A stretch of 64,000 nt of DNA from Paenisporosarcina quisquiliarum (lineage in GTDB: Bacteria; Bacillota; Bacilli; Bacillales_A; Planococcaceae), in the NCBI RefSeq assembly GCF_027563315.1, contig NZ_JAMKBJ010000002.1:186001-250000 (forward strand), in the 5' to 3' direction. Both the position numbers and the translations under genes were made by a program. Shown piece after piece: positions 46,345 to 54,754 of the stretch (positions are counted from its first letter, which is position 1; every line of letters starts with the position of its first letter). The notes beneath the pieces are model-generated. The model did not search any database, had not been told where the DNA came from, and saw only the letters and a list, made by a program, of their open reading frames with translations.

Positions 46345-47115
46345 TCAATTTGCTTGAGGAATAAGTGAATACAAAAGAATTCCGGTTGCGACAGCTACGT
46401 TTAAAGATTCCGCTTGTCCAAGCAGTGGGATTTTCAGGTTCATATCGGTCTGAACAAGAAGCTCTGGCGACAATCCACTGCCTTCATTGCCCATGATTAA
46501 CGCAAATTGCCCTTGAGGCTGAACTTGATTGTACAATACCGATTCGTCTAAGGATGTGCCGTAAACAGGTATTCCCTGTTCTTTACATGTTTGAATCCAT
46601 TGTGATAAATCACCTTTTACAATCGGTATATGGAAGTGCGAACCTTGACCGGAACGGACCGTTTTTGGATTATAAGCATCCGCAGAACCTTTACCCAAAA
46701 TGATAGCATCCATTCCAGCAGCATCTGCAGTCCGAATCATCGTCCCGACATTGCCTGGATCTTGGACAGCATCAACCAAAAGAAGTTTTTTCCAAGTTTG
46801 TTGTTGCTCAGGCGTTGCCAGCTGTTGGCTGCAATGAGCGTAAATTCCTTGTGAGTGCTCTGTTTCGGCAATTTCTTTCGCAATATCCATTGTGACTTCA
46901 ATGATATCTACTTCATCGACATTCCAACCCGTAGGAATCGTCGTTCCTTCTCTAACAATTAATGCTAAAACATTTTCTTTGTTTTTCAATGATTCTTCAA
47001 CCAAATGGAAACCTTCAACTAAAAATTCACCCGATTTATCACGTTCTTTTCGAACGGAAACGAGCTTTTTCCAGTGCTTAACTTGTGTATTTTGTGATGA
47101 TTCAATTCGTTTCAT
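46345..47115 (-). CDS. ysgA: SpoU-family RNA 2'-O-methyltransferase (YsgA)
   Basis: 256-residue TrmH/SpoU methyltransferase, probably acting on rRNA in the cytosol. The knot-forming motifs are all visible: LLVDAVQDPGNVGTMIRTADAAG (motif 1), FALIMGNEGSGLS (motif 2) and IPLLGQAESLNVAVATGILLY (motif 3); an N-terminal eL30-like substrate-binding domain precedes them. In B. subtilis ysgA also lies between sspI and pheS. The exact nucleotide target is not evident. Confidence 0.93.
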   Translation of the reverse strand: MKRIESSQNTQVKHWKKLVSVRKERDKSGEFLVEGFHLVEESLKNKENVLALIVREGTTIPTGWNVDEVDIIEVTMDIAKEIAETEHSQGIYAHCSQQLATPEQQQTWKKLLLVDAVQDPGNVGTMIRTADAAGMDAIILGKGSADAYNPKTVRSGQGSHFHIPIVKGDLSQWIQTCKEQGIPVYGTSLDESVLYNQVQPQGQFALIMGNEGSGLSPELLVQTDMNLKIPLLGQAESLNVAVATGILLYSLIPQAN

Positions 47116-47208
47116 CGATTGTTATACCGCCTTTTTCTTTTTAGTGTATCAAATTCATGTATAAGTGGCGATAGTAGCGGACAAAATGAGGTGTGAGGAG
47201 GAGAGATT

Positions 47209-47418
47209 ATGAACTTTCAAATTCGAGATGCAATTACCGCCAACATGGTTGGCAATAGTGCTACTGAGATTCGTGAAGTCGTAGAAGATGCCATCAAACG
47301 TGGCGAAGAACATTTACTCCCGGGCCTTGGTGTGTTTTTCGAAAAATGGTGGAAAACAGCCGGTGAACCTGAAAAAGAAACAGTATTAAAACACTTGGAA
47401 CAATCTTTCCAAGGATAA
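47209..47418 (+). CDS. sspI: small acid-soluble spore protein I
   Basis: 69-residue minor SASP made in the forespore under sigma-G in Bacillus. The whole sequence follows the SspI family: NFQIRDAITANMVGNSA, EIREVVEDAIKRGEEHLLPGLGV and a tryptophan pair FFEKWWK. GGAGGAG precedes the ATG. A weak sigma-G-like sequence (TGTATC and CGATAGTA) lies in 47140-47180, not strong enough to annotate. It is good evidence for a spore former. Confidence 0.95.
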   Translation: MNFQIRDAITANMVGNSATEIREVVEDAIKRGEEHLLPGLGVFFEKWWKTAGEPEKETVLKHLEQSFQG

Positions 47419-47421
47419 GAA

Positions 47422-47447
47422 AAGTCTCCGTATTGCACGGAGACTTT
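47422..47447. terminator. terminator after sspI
   Basis: AAGTCTCCG and CGGAGACTT pair around TATTGCA, followed by TTT on the plus strand. It can also serve the convergent gene at 47449. Confidence 0.85.
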
Positions 47448-47448
47448 T

Positions 47449-47898
47449 TCATATTTCACGGACAAAGAAATCAAAGCCGAGTGCCGTTAAAATACCGAAT
47501 ACCAATGCCCATAATGCAATGCTTATGACTGACCAGATAGTTGTCTGTTTCTTGCTCGCACCGAGTGTCATGCCAATAAATGCAGCAATATGAGTCCCTA
47601 TTAAAATGGGCCCTAGCATTAGCATTCCCGGAAGACCATATTTATTCCATATTCGCTTCGCACGTTCACTGCGCTTGGACTCTTTTTCTTCTTTCCCTTC
47701 GTTTCTTTTAGCCAGCCAACTCCTGAAACGATCATATCCAATGATTAAAGCCATCACTGTTACCATATTTCCGATGAAACCAATAATAACCACCCACAAA
47801 GGATTTAATCCTGACACAATACCTAGCGGAATGACCAAAGCCATTTCAAGCCAAGGAATTGCCGCCCCCAAAAACACTAAAAAATATTCCCACATCAT
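47449..47898 (-). CDS. small multidrug export-like membrane protein
   Basis: 149-residue protein of the Sm_multidrug_ex family (Pfam name; transport activity is poorly tested). Visible elements are AAIPWLEMALVIPLGIVSGLNPLWVVIIGFIGNM, a basic cytosolic loop (residues 60-90), GLPGMLMLGPILIGTHIAAFIGMTLG and a final helix. Its start overlaps the upstream stop by 4 bp (ATGA), and GGAGGA precedes it, so it forms one unit with the next two genes. Confidence 0.85.
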   Translation of the reverse strand: MMWEYFLVFLGAAIPWLEMALVIPLGIVSGLNPLWVVIIGFIGNMVTVMALIIGYDRFRSWLAKRNEGKEEKESKRSERAKRIWNKYGLPGMLMLGPILIGTHIAAFIGMTLGASKKQTTIWSVISIALWALVFGILTALGFDFFVREI

Positions 47899-48392
47899 TC
47901 TTCATCCTCCAGGCGTTTTCGTACCTCAATGTAATAAATGAAGTATTGCATCAAGGCAAGCAACAAAATGCCGACAATCATCCAGAATCTAGATAGTTCA
48001 AATACTAGGAAAATTACCGCTATAAATGGGAGTGCCCAAGCAAAGAACGTATACACTTTTTGAGAAGCAATTCTTGTAATATGAACCATGCCTTCGTCTT
48101 GCTCTAAATATTCCAATGGACGAATCTGTAATAATGAGATTCTTTGTGTTGGGTTTTGTTTATTATGTTTGGAGATCTTCATGAAAAAAATAGCCAATAA
48201 CAATAAGGTTAAGAAAAGTGTGACAAACAAAGCTACTGACTCCAATGGAGGAAACTGTAGTGAGTAACTGAATTCATCTGAAGTATTAACAAGCTCCGAC
48301 GTTGCGCCTTTTAAACCGAATGCCATAAAACCAAACAACACAATAAACGCCATTTGCCATAATGGATATTGAACGCGAAAATCTTTTTTCAT
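47895..48392 (-). CDS. membrane protein of unknown function, paired with an XRE regulator
   Basis: 165 residues with four predicted membrane helices in two pairs (FIVLFGFMAFGLKG and ALFVTLFLTLLLLAIFF; FFAWALPFIAVIFLVFEL and WMIVGILLLALMQYFIYY) joined by a charged cytosolic loop. I do not recognise a family beyond the general pattern of DUF2178/DUF3169-like proteins that accompany small HTH regulators. Three consecutive ATGs occur; the third (MKKDFRVQYP) has the best spacing to AGAGGAG. It is coupled to the XRE gene upstream and the export-like gene downstream. Confidence 0.7.
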   Translation of the reverse strand: MKKDFRVQYPLWQMAFIVLFGFMAFGLKGATSELVNTSDEFSYSLQFPPLESVALFVTLFLTLLLLAIFFMKISKHNKQNPTQRISLLQIRPLEYLEQDEGMVHITRIASQKVYTFFAWALPFIAVIFLVFELSRFWMIVGILLLALMQYFIYYIEVRKRLEDEE

Positions 48393-48394
48393 CA

Positions 48395-48598
48395 TCATTT
48401 CTCCTCTTCCAACCAAAATAATTGGTCTACAGGTATTTGAAACTCCCTAGCAATTTTCAAGGACAACGTAATCGAAGGGGAAAAATCTCCTTTTTCGATA
48501 AAACCAATCGTTTGTCTTGTTACCCCCACTCGTTCACCTAGCTCCCCTTGCGAAAAACCAAATCGCGCACGAAGCTCTTTGACCCGGTTTTGCAGCAT
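48395..48598 (-). CDS. XRE-family transcriptional regulator
   Basis: 67-residue protein that is a single Cro/CI-type helix-turn-helix (RVKELRARFGFSQGELGERVGVTRQTIGFIEKGDFSPSITLSLKIAREF) plus a short acidic tail. This YozG/YgzD-like type typically controls an adjacent membrane-protein gene, here 47895-48392, whose start overlaps its stop. Likely an autoregulated three-gene unit; the signal is unknown. Confidence 0.88.
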   Translation of the reverse strand: MLQNRVKELRARFGFSQGELGERVGVTRQTIGFIEKGDFSPSITLSLKIAREFQIPVDQLFWLEEEK

Positions 48599-48696
48599 AT
48601 CTTCACCTCTTCATGTTATGTATTGTATTCATAATGTAAACTATAGTTAACATTTAGTAAAGTATTATTAACAATATACATTTGTTCCAAAAAAAA

Positions 48697-48724
48697 AATT
48701 CCTGAACAATTCTTCAGGAATTTT
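48697..48724 (-). terminator. terminator after argF
   Basis: AAAATTCCTGAAG and TTCAGGAATTTT arms pair, with TTTTTTT following on the minus strand. It overlaps nothing and lies 6 bp past the argF stop. Confidence 0.85.
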
Positions 48725-48729
48725 CTAAA

Positions 48730-49695
48730 TTAAGATAGGATTGATGCCAGTATGGCTTTTTGTGCATGCAGTCGGTTTTCAGCTTGTTCAAATACTGCTG
48801 AATTCGGACCATCGATGATGGATGTTGCCACTTCTTCTTCGCGATGTGCAGGTAAACAGTGCAAGAACAAATAATCCGATTTTGCATGCATCACGAGATC
48901 CTCATTTATTTGATACCCTTTGAATGCTTGAAGTCTAGCCGCTGTTTCTTCTTCCTGGCCCATGCTAGTCCACACATCGGTGTAAATGATATCGGCGTCT
49001 TTAACAGCTACAATTGGATCGTTTGTTGTCATGATATTTGTGCCATTTGAAACTGCCAGTTTTTGAACCTTTGTTAGAATATTTTCATCTATTTCAAAAC
49101 CTTTAGGTGTTGCAATGGATACCTCAATCCCTAAATGAGCACAGGCAATTAAAAGTGAATTCGCTACATTATTTCCATCTCCCACGTAAGCCAGCTTCAG
49201 CCCCGGTAAATAGCCTTTCACTTCATGAATCGTCAGCACATCCGCTAACGCTTGGCATGGATGGTATAAATCTGTTAATCCATTGATGACAGGAATGTTT
49301 GCCGCGTCCGCAAGTTCTTCGACCATTTTATGTGAGTGGGCACGAATCATAATGCCATCCATGTATCCCGACAACACTTTTCCAGTATCCGAAATAGGCT
49401 CCCCCCTACCGATCTGCAAGTCTCTCGCATGCATATACATTGCATGACCGCCTAATTGATTAATTCCAACTTCAAAAGAAATACGCGTTCTAGTTGAGTG
49501 TTTTTCAAAAATGAGGCCGACCGTTTTTCCAGCAAGCAGTGGAGGATGTACATTACTTTTAGCGAGACTCTTGAGGTTCGTTGCTAAACCTAACAATTGC
49601 TTAACTTCTATTGATGAATAGTCGAACCAAGTTAACAAGTCTTTGCCTTTCAAACTCTGCACCACTTCAAGGTTTACGTATTCTAGTAATTTCAT
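48730..49695 (-). CDS. argF: ornithine carbamoyltransferase
   Basis: Makes citrulline from ornithine and carbamoyl phosphate for arginine synthesis (or runs in reverse in the deiminase pathway). The carbamoyl-phosphate motif EKHSTRTRISFE, the HPCQALAD segment and the ornithine-site HCLPAHR are all intact. The second of two near ATGs (MKLLEYVN) has the better spacing to AAGGAG, giving 321 residues. No other arginine gene is adjacent. Tandem ArgR-like boxes overlap the promoter, favouring the biosynthetic role. Confidence 0.93.
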   Translation of the reverse strand: MKLLEYVNLEVVQSLKGKDLLTWFDYSSIEVKQLLGLATNLKSLAKSNVHPPLLAGKTVGLIFEKHSTRTRISFEVGINQLGGHAMYMHARDLQIGRGEPISDTGKVLSGYMDGIMIRAHSHKMVEELADAANIPVINGLTDLYHPCQALADVLTIHEVKGYLPGLKLAYVGDGNNVANSLLIACAHLGIEVSIATPKGFEIDENILTKVQKLAVSNGTNIMTTNDPIVAVKDADIIYTDVWTSMGQEEETAARLQAFKGYQINEDLVMHAKSDYLFLHCLPAHREEEVATSIIDGPNSAVFEQAENRLHAQKAILASILS

Positions 49696-49729
49696 AAACA
49701 TTCACTCCTTATTATAATTATGTATACAT

Positions 49730-49778
49730 ATTATAAGATTGAATATTTATAATTACAAGTGAATATTTATTATTTAAT
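49730..49778 (-). promoter_or_regulatory. argF promoter with tandem ArgR/AhrC-like boxes
   Basis: Minus-strand TTGTAA (49753-49758) and TATAAT (49730-49735) are 17 bp apart. Two ARG-box-like 18-mers read on the plus strand, TGAATATTTATAATTACA (49740) and TGAATATTTATTATTTAA (49760), are spaced 20 bp and cover the -35 region, as expected for an arginine repressor hexamer. Confidence 0.65.
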
Positions 49779-49786
49779 AAGAAAAA

Positions 49787-49815
49787 AAGGCAACCTAATT
49801 ACAAGTTACCTTTTT
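49787..49815 (-). terminator. terminator after the Lys/Asp/His-rich gene
   Basis: AAGGTAACTTG and an AGGTTGCCTT arm pair around TAATT with one mismatch, followed by TTTTTC on the minus strand. Confidence 0.7.
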
Positions 49816-49831
49816 CTACATTTTCCTTTGA

Positions 49832-50482
49832 TTAGCTATAACGCACTGCTGTTAAAGTACTTTGGCCGAAAAGGAAAATATCAACGTTGTTTTCTAGACG
49901 TTGAATTCTCACCGTGTAAGTCACGTTGCGGATGTCATTTTGTTCTACCTCTACATGAGCAAATGGCTCTTGTGTTCTATCGTTATTTCCTTCTTCGTGG
50001 ACTTCGAATATTTGTGAGTAGATGATGTTGCTCAATCCATTGTCTCTTGTTCGAAGTATCGTAATTAACATTGTAACATCTTCATCTGAGTCATTATCCA
50101 ATCCAATAATACCACTTAGAGAAATTCTGTCTCCAGCTTTTACTTTATTAAATTCTGCCTGTAGTACTGCAATTGGATCTCCAAAGATTTCAACATTCAA
50201 GTTCGAGATATCATATTTGAATTCCACTTTGTCGCCATTGTCTTTGTCATGCTTGTCGTCATGGTCTTTGTCTTTGTCTTTGTCTTTGCCTTTGCCATGG
50301 TCATCATCTTTTTTATCATTACCACAGTTAACATTGATATTGATATCCGAGCACTTAAAAGAATTACCCTCGTGTTTTTCATCCTCATGTTTTCCATTGC
50401 AATCTACTTCAACTTCGACTTCACGGCATCGCCAACAATCACAACCTTCTAGTTTTTTCCATTTTTTCTTGTTGTATCCCAT
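49832..50482 (-). CDS. protein of unknown function with Lys/Asp/His-rich linker
   Basis: 216 residues without signal peptide or membrane helix. The first 55 residues hold four or five cysteines (GCDCWRC, DCNG, KCSD, NCGND), then a charged low-complexity stretch (KKDDDHGKGKDKDKDKDHDD, residues about 57-80), then a beta-rich C-terminal domain of some 130 residues ending FLFGQSTLTAVRYS. The plan recalls spore-coat or exosporium proteins, which is inference from composition. A perfect AGGAGGTG precedes the ATG. The linker DNA carries a hexanucleotide tract at 50264-50296. It is a single-gene unit. Confidence 0.7.
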   Translation of the reverse strand: MGYNKKKWKKLEGCDCWRCREVEVEVDCNGKHEDEKHEGNSFKCSDININVNCGNDKKDDDHGKGKDKDKDKDHDDKHDKDNGDKVEFKYDISNLNVEIFGDPIAVLQAEFNKVKAGDRISLSGIIGLDNDSDEDVTMLITILRTRDNGLSNIIYSQIFEVHEEGNNDRTQEPFAHVEVEQNDIRNVTYTVRIQRLENNVDIFLFGQSTLTAVRYS

Positions 50483-50785
50483 ATTTTTTCACCTCCTGTC
50501 GTTCGAATCTCTAGAGATTATCTCTCTTTTCAATTCGTAATTTGCCTTACATCTATAACATATTAAGAGATAGAAGATTGCTCTGGGCAAATATGAAAAT
50601 TTAATAGATTTCTTCTATCTTTTCTTACTAAAACTCTTTACATAATAAAAGACGTAGTCAATAGCTACGCCTGCGGGTTTTTATAGAATGTAATTAGTGC
50701 ATGATATGACAACAATCTACTATGGGTTAATTATTAAGAGCATAAAAAAACACCGCCTGAGCGATGCTTTTTCTGATAATTTTAT
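50483..50785. other. intergenic region without a gene
   Basis: Holds the promoter area of the gene at 49832-50482, a minus-strand hairpin GGCGTAG...CTACGTC with TTTTAT at about 50649-50669, and a weaker GCATCGC/GGCGGTG hairpin with a T7 tail at 50745-50768 that probably ends ysdC. Nothing else is recognisable. Confidence 0.6.
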
Positions 50786-51874
50786 TTAGTCAAAGATAAT
50801 CTTGTTTACTGTATCGCGATCTAGTTTCTTGAGAACCGCTACAATTAATTTTACAGCATTTTCATAATCATCACGGTGTAAAATACCTGCATGAGAATGA
50901 ATATAACGTGTGGCAATCCCGATAGCTAAAGAAGGAACACCATTTGCAGTCAAGTGAATAGCGCCTGCATCTGTACCGCCTCCAGGAATAGACTCGAACT
51001 GGTATGGAATATTGTTTTCTTCAGCAGTATCTACAACTAAATCTCGAAGTCCTTTGTGAGAAACCATAGAAGCGTCAAACAATACCAATTGTGGACCTGC
51101 TCCCATTTTGCTTGTAGATTCTTTCGCTGTAATTCCCGGCGTATCTCCAGCAATACCAACGTCCACTGCAAAACCGATATCCGGTTTGATTTTCGAAGCA
51201 GCTGTACGTGCACCACGTAATCCAACTTCTTCTTGAGCAGCCCCTACTCCATAAACGATGTTTGGATGTTTCTCATCTTTCAATGCTTTCAACACATCAA
51301 TCGCGATTGCGCAACCAATACGGTTATCCCAAGCTTTTGCCAATAGCATTTTCTCATTGTTCATCACAGAGAATTCGAAGTATGGTGTTACCATATCTCC
51401 TGGCAATACGCCCCACTCCATTGCTTCTTCTTTCGAAGAGGCACCGATATCAATAAACATATCTTTAATATCAACCGGTTTGTTGCGTGCTTCAGGTGAT
51501 AAGATATGTGGTGGTTTCGAACCAATAACACCTGTAATCGATTCACCTTTACGCGTTACGATTGTTACTCGTTGAGCTAGCATAACTTGAGACCACCAGC
51601 CACCAACGGTTTGGAATTTCAAGAAACCTTTATCATCTATTTGAGTGATCATGAATCCGACTTCATCCAAGTGACCAGCAACCATGATTTTTGGACCGTC
51701 AGCGTCTCCAACTTTTTCAGCAATCAAGCTTCCAAGGTTATCTGTGTCCATGCGATCTGCAAATGGCTCTATGTATTTTCTCATAACGTCTCGTGCTTCA
51801 CGTTCGTTGCCTGGAATGGCTTTTGCATCTGTTAAATCTTTCAACATCGTAAGAGTTGGATCAAGTTTTGTCAT
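50786..51874 (-). CDS. ysdC: M42-family metallo-aminopeptidase (YsdC)
   Basis: 362-residue cytosolic dodecameric-type aminopeptidase. Metal ligands and catalytic residues are in [53 protein letters not shown] and the C-terminal [14 protein letters not shown]. Substrate preference (Glu/Asp, Lys or broad) cannot be read. It lies near infC-rpmI-rplT-ysdA-ysdB as in B. subtilis. Confidence 0.93.
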   Translation of the reverse strand: MTKLDPTLTMLKDLTDAKAIPGNEREARDVMRKYIEPFADRMDTDNLGSLIAEKVGDADGPKIMVAGHLDEVGFMITQIDDKGFLKFQTVGGWWSQVMLAQRVTIVTRKGESITGVIGSKPPHILSPEARNKPVDIKDMFIDIGASSKEEAMEWGVLPGDMVTPYFEFSVMNNEKMLLAKAWDNRIGCAIAIDVLKALKDEKHPNIVYGVGAAQEEVGLRGARTAASKIKPDIGFAVDVGIAGDTPGITAKESTSKMGAGPQLVLFDASMVSHKGLRDLVVDTAEENNIPYQFESIPGGGTDAGAIHLTANGVPSLAIGIATRYIHSHAGILHRDDYENAVKLIVAVLKKLDRDTVNKIIFD

Positions 51875-51945
51875 TATTTCGCCCTCCTAAATATACACTA
51901 ACCATCTAATTATAATTCAAATGTCTTCAGTTTTCAAAATATTCT

Positions 51946-52431
51946 TTAATAGCCAGAACGTTGACGCTCATAATTCTTTTCATTCTTATCAATATACGCT
52001 TGAACGATTTGTTGATGCGTAAAACCAAGTGACGTTCCAATCGCTCCATACCATTTCCAAACTTCTTCATATAAAGGTTTGCTTGGTTCTTCGAGAAAGT
52101 GTTGGATTGATGCATGGGTATGTAAAAATAATTGTGTGAGAGATTCTTCTCTATCTTCAACTGGCCAGTTTTCTAGATCGTCTAATTGCTTTTCAATGCC
52201 AAGAGAAAGTAAAAAATGTATAGAATCTACGTATTCTTCGAGGATTGTTTCTTTGTCGGATGGTCCTTTTGCGCTCCAAAATTTAAAACAACGTGTTTCA
52301 TTAGCCAATTCTGCGAGTTCTACCAAAAGAGCAAGACCCTTTTCAAAAAACACATCATGAGATACATTCTTTTCCTTCTGGATATATGAGTCGAGAGATT
52401 TTTGCATCGTAAATAACTGCTGTAATTGCAT
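51946..52431 (-). CDS. dimeric all-alpha dUTPase-type pyrophosphatase
   Basis: 161 residues of the dUTPase_2 / MazG-like all-alpha family. The two metal-binding motifs are LLVELAELANETRCFKFW (ExxE region) and ILEEYVDSIHFLLSLG (ExxxD). It should hydrolyse dUTP to dUMP, keeping uracil out of DNA. The start MQLQQLFTMQKSLD follows GGAGGC; a longer frame adds 19 residues without support. It is divergent from ysdB. Chromosomal copies of this family occur in several Bacillales and in phages. Confidence 0.85.
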   Translation of the reverse strand: MQLQQLFTMQKSLDSYIQKEKNVSHDVFFEKGLALLVELAELANETRCFKFWSAKGPSDKETILEEYVDSIHFLLSLGIEKQLDDLENWPVEDREESLTQLFLHTHASIQHFLEEPSKPLYEEVWKWYGAIGTSLGFTHQQIVQAYIDKNEKNYERQRSGY

Positions 52432-52530
52432 AGCGATTGCCTCCAGAAAAATAATTTGAACAATCTTGAAACCAAAGTATTTGTTCATCCGTATACCATA
52501 GTAACACGTCTGCCCAGAGGAGGTTCCATT

Positions 52531-52920
52531 ATGATCATCGTATTAATCCGGTTTTTAATTATCGCCATTATTGTCTATTTGTTTTACCGTGGAATTGTTT
52601 ACTTAATGGATCCTAAGCGAAAACTTGATGATGCGTACGAAAAAGGTGCTTACTATTTTTACGATGATGTGAAAAATGTGCGAAAGAATTTCTTTATCTC
52701 ATTTAAAGGAGCTTTATTTGAAGGAGAGAAATATCTTGGTACTACGGGTGATGCCTTCGAGGTCGTTTCTATATTTGTATGGGTTAAAGATTCAATGAAA
52801 CTGCAAGGATTTACTCGGGACGATTTTTTATTTCTTGAAAAAGAAATTCTCATGAACTATCCCGAAGCAGAGATCAGCTGGAAAAATCCAATCGAAAAGT
52901 TGATGAATAACCAAAATTAA
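52531..52920 (+). CDS. ysdB: YsdB family protein, N-terminal membrane anchor
   Basis: 129-residue protein starting with one hydrophobic helix (IIVLIRFLIIAIIVYLFYRGIVYLM), then a soluble domain with YEKGAYYFYDDVKNVRKNFFISFKGALFEGEKYLG. The role is unknown; B. subtilis ysdB belongs to the sigma-W regulon. GAGGAGG precedes the ATG by 7 nt; the long upstream part of the open frame overlaps the divergent gene and is rejected. Confidence 0.88.
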   Translation: MIIVLIRFLIIAIIVYLFYRGIVYLMDPKRKLDDAYEKGAYYFYDDVKNVRKNFFISFKGALFEGEKYLGTTGDAFEVVSIFVWVKDSMKLQGFTRDDFLFLEKEILMNYPEAEISWKNPIEKLMNNQN

Positions 52921-52953
52921 CAACCCGACATGAAAAATTCATGTCGGGTTGTT
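52919..52953 (+). terminator. terminator after ysdB
   Basis: AACAACCCGACATGAA and TTCATGTCGGGTTGTT form a near-perfect stem followed by CTTTT on the plus strand. Confidence 0.9.
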
Positions 52954-53022
52954 CTTTTGATAGAAGTCTATTCGTGTTTATTTTGAACCACTAGAATCCA
53001 GTCATACTCAAGTCTACCAATG

Positions 53023-53304
53023 TTACGACCATTCTTTCAAAAATTGCGCTGCCCAGATGAGTAATGCTACTTGTAGAATTGCCAGTAATGTAAAGCCTAT
53101 ACGGAACGACATATGCTTGGTTTTGTGTCGATAGAGGATCATTCCAAGGTAAGCGCCTACTCCCCCGCCAAATAATGCAAGATTCCACAAAGTGCGTTCA
53201 GGAACTCGTCGGTTGCGTGTTTGTGCTGCTGATTTATCATGTCCCATTGTGAAAAACGCCACGATTGACATGACAATGAAAAGTCCAATAATAATAAAAT
53301 ACAT
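53023..53304 (-). CDS. ysdA: DUF1294 membrane protein (YsdA)
   Basis: 93-residue protein with two or three membrane helices (YFIIIGLFIVMSIVAFFTMG, WNLALFGGGVGAYLGMILY, IGFTLLAILQVALLIWAAQF) and the family motif DKSAAQTRNRRVPERTLWNLALFGG. The function is unknown. AGGAGGG precedes the ATG. In B. subtilis ysdA follows rplT; here a repeat array separates them. Confidence 0.9.
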   Translation of the reverse strand: MYFIIIGLFIVMSIVAFFTMGHDKSAAQTRNRRVPERTLWNLALFGGGVGAYLGMILYRHKTKHMSFRIGFTLLAILQVALLIWAAQFLKEWS

Positions 53305-53387
53305 ACTGATTCCCTCCTGATAGCGATGCCACCTTTTCTGTCCCTATTCATTTCTATCTCAATAAGCCTACTTGGCTATGAGACCTA

Positions 53388-53490
53388 TTTGAGCGATAAA
53401 TGCCCCGATATGAGCGATAAATCTTTTATTTGAGCGACAAATGCCTTGATATGAACGATAAATCCCTCAATTTGAGCGATAAATTTTTCA
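53388..53490. repeat. phased short-repeat array, TGAGCGATAAA family (five copies)
   Basis: Cores start at 53390, 53411, 53431 (TGAGCGACAAA), 53452 (TGAACGATAAA) and 53473, spacing 21, 20, 21 and 21 bp. It is the reverse complement of the 5746-5825 core. It lies between the rplT terminator and ysdA. Confidence 0.9.
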
Positions 53491-53552
53491 CAATCTATTT
53501 CCTACATCTAGAGCACTCAAAAACCACCACTATGTATTTATTAGTATAAAAA

Positions 53553-53579
53553 AAGGCTGATGGAAAATCCATCAGCCTT
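53553..53579 (-). terminator. terminator after rplT
   Basis: AAGGCTGATGGA and TCCATCAGCCTT pair around AAA; A and T runs flank it. It closes infC-rpmI-rplT. Confidence 0.9.
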
Positions 53580-53593
53580 TTTAAAAAGTAAGA

Positions 53594-53953
53594 TTAGTTG
53601 TTCATTGCTTTTTTAGCAGCTTCTGCTAATTGTGTGAATGCTGCTGCGTCTGTAACAGCTAGGTCAGCTAACATTTTACGGTTAACTTCGATACCAGCTA
53701 ATTTCAAACCGTGCATTAAACGGCTGTAAGAAAGACCATTCATGCGAGCTGCTGCATTGATACGTGTGATCCATAATTTACGGAAGTCACGTTTTTTGTT
53801 ACGACGGTCACGGTAAGCATAGTTACCTGATTTCATAACTGCTTGGTTTGCTACTTTATATAGTAATTTTTTAGCACCATAATAACCTTTTGCTAATTTT
53901 ATAACTTTTTTACGACGCTGGCGCGTCACTGTTCCGCCTTTTACGCGTGGCAT
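53594..53953 (-). CDS. rplT: 50S ribosomal protein L20
   Basis: 119 residues of the highly conserved L20 ([71 protein letters not shown]). L20 binds 23S rRNA early in 50S assembly and in Bacillus represses its own operon through the infC leader. It is third in infC-rpmI-rplT. Confidence 0.98.
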   Translation of the reverse strand: MPRVKGGTVTRQRRKKVIKLAKGYYGAKKLLYKVANQAVMKSGNYAYRDRRNKKRDFRKLWITRINAAARMNGLSYSRLMHGLKLAGIEVNRKMLADLAVTDAAAFTQLAEAAKKAMNN

Positions 53954-54005
53954 AATACATTACCTCCTGCTATTATTTCGAACATTTAAGTTTCGAGTAT
54001 TTAAC

Positions 54006-54206
54006 TTACTTCATGTAAGCGATAAGTGATTTGATGCGTTTGTAGTCACCAGAAGAAACTAGTCCACCTTTACGTAACTTACGTTTAGCTTTAGTAGACT
54101 TATTTGCAAATAAGTGACTGCGGTATGCAGATGCACGTCTTATTTTTCCAGAGCCAGTCTTTTTAAAACGCTTCGCTGCTCCGCGGTGAGTTTTCATTTT
54201 TGGCAT
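54006..54206 (-). CDS. rpmI: 50S ribosomal protein L35
   Basis: 66-residue basic protein with the L35 signature [24 protein letters not shown]. It follows infC by 29 bp and is cotranscribed with rplT. The leader upstream of infC controls it. Confidence 0.98.
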   Translation of the reverse strand: MPKMKTHRGAAKRFKKTGSGKIRRASAYRSHLFANKSTKAKRKLRKGGLVSSGDYKRIKSLIAYMK

Positions 54207-54235
54207 GTCGAATTCCTCCTAAACTGTCGTCAATC

Positions 54236-54754
54236 TTACTTTTTCTCGTTCTTCGGTTGAAGAATCAAGAACATGCTACGGCCTTCCATTTTCGGTTTTT
54301 GTTCAACCGTGGCTACCTCAGCACAAGCTTCTGCAAAGCGATCTAACACGCGTTGGCCAATTTCTTTGTGCGTAATTGCACGGCCTTTAAAGCGGATAGA
54401 AGCTTTAACTTTGTCACCTTTTTCAAGGAACTTGATTGCATTTCGTAATTTCGTTTGGAAATCATGCTCATCGATTGTAGGGCTCAAACGAACCTCTTTC
54501 AATACGATAATCTTTTGATTCTTACGAGTTTCACGATCTTTCTTTTGATTCTCAAACTTGAATTTACCATAGTCCATGATACGAGCAACTGGTGGCTTGG
54601 CTTGAGGGGCCACAAGGACAAGATCCAAATTAACGTTAGCGGCAATTTCAAGCGCTTCGAAACGTGTTTTTACTCCTAATTGTTCACCATTTTGGTCGAT
54701 AATTCGAAGTTCACGTGCGCGAATACCATCGTTTACATACATGTCTTTGCTAAT
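54236..54754 (-). CDS. infC: translation initiation factor IF-3
   Basis: Binds the 30S subunit and proofreads start-codon choice. The protein starts with an AUU codon: ATT AGC AAA GAC ATG, six nt after GGAGGTGG. This rare start lets IF-3 repress its own synthesis, as shown in E. coli and used in Bacillus. The 172 residues include [21 protein letters not shown], the signature [17 protein letters not shown]-type region and IKVRLSP-like [19 protein letters not shown]. Long frames beginning further upstream run through the leader and are not real. Confidence 0.95.
   Translation of the reverse strand: MSKDMYVNDGIRARELRIIDQNGEQLGVKTRFEALEIAANVNLDLVLVAPQAKPPVARIMDYGKFKFENQKKDRETRKNQKIIVLKEVRLSPTIDEHDFQTKLRNAIKFLEKGDKVKASIRFKGRAITHKEIGQRVLDRFAEACAEVATVEQKPKMEGRSMFLILQPKNEKK

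Noticed and set aside
50022-50540. 172-residue plus-strand frame opposite the Lys/Asp/His-rich gene
   Set aside because: It is an antisense Ser/Leu-rich shadow of the charged linker; the minus-strand gene has the ribosome-binding site and terminator.
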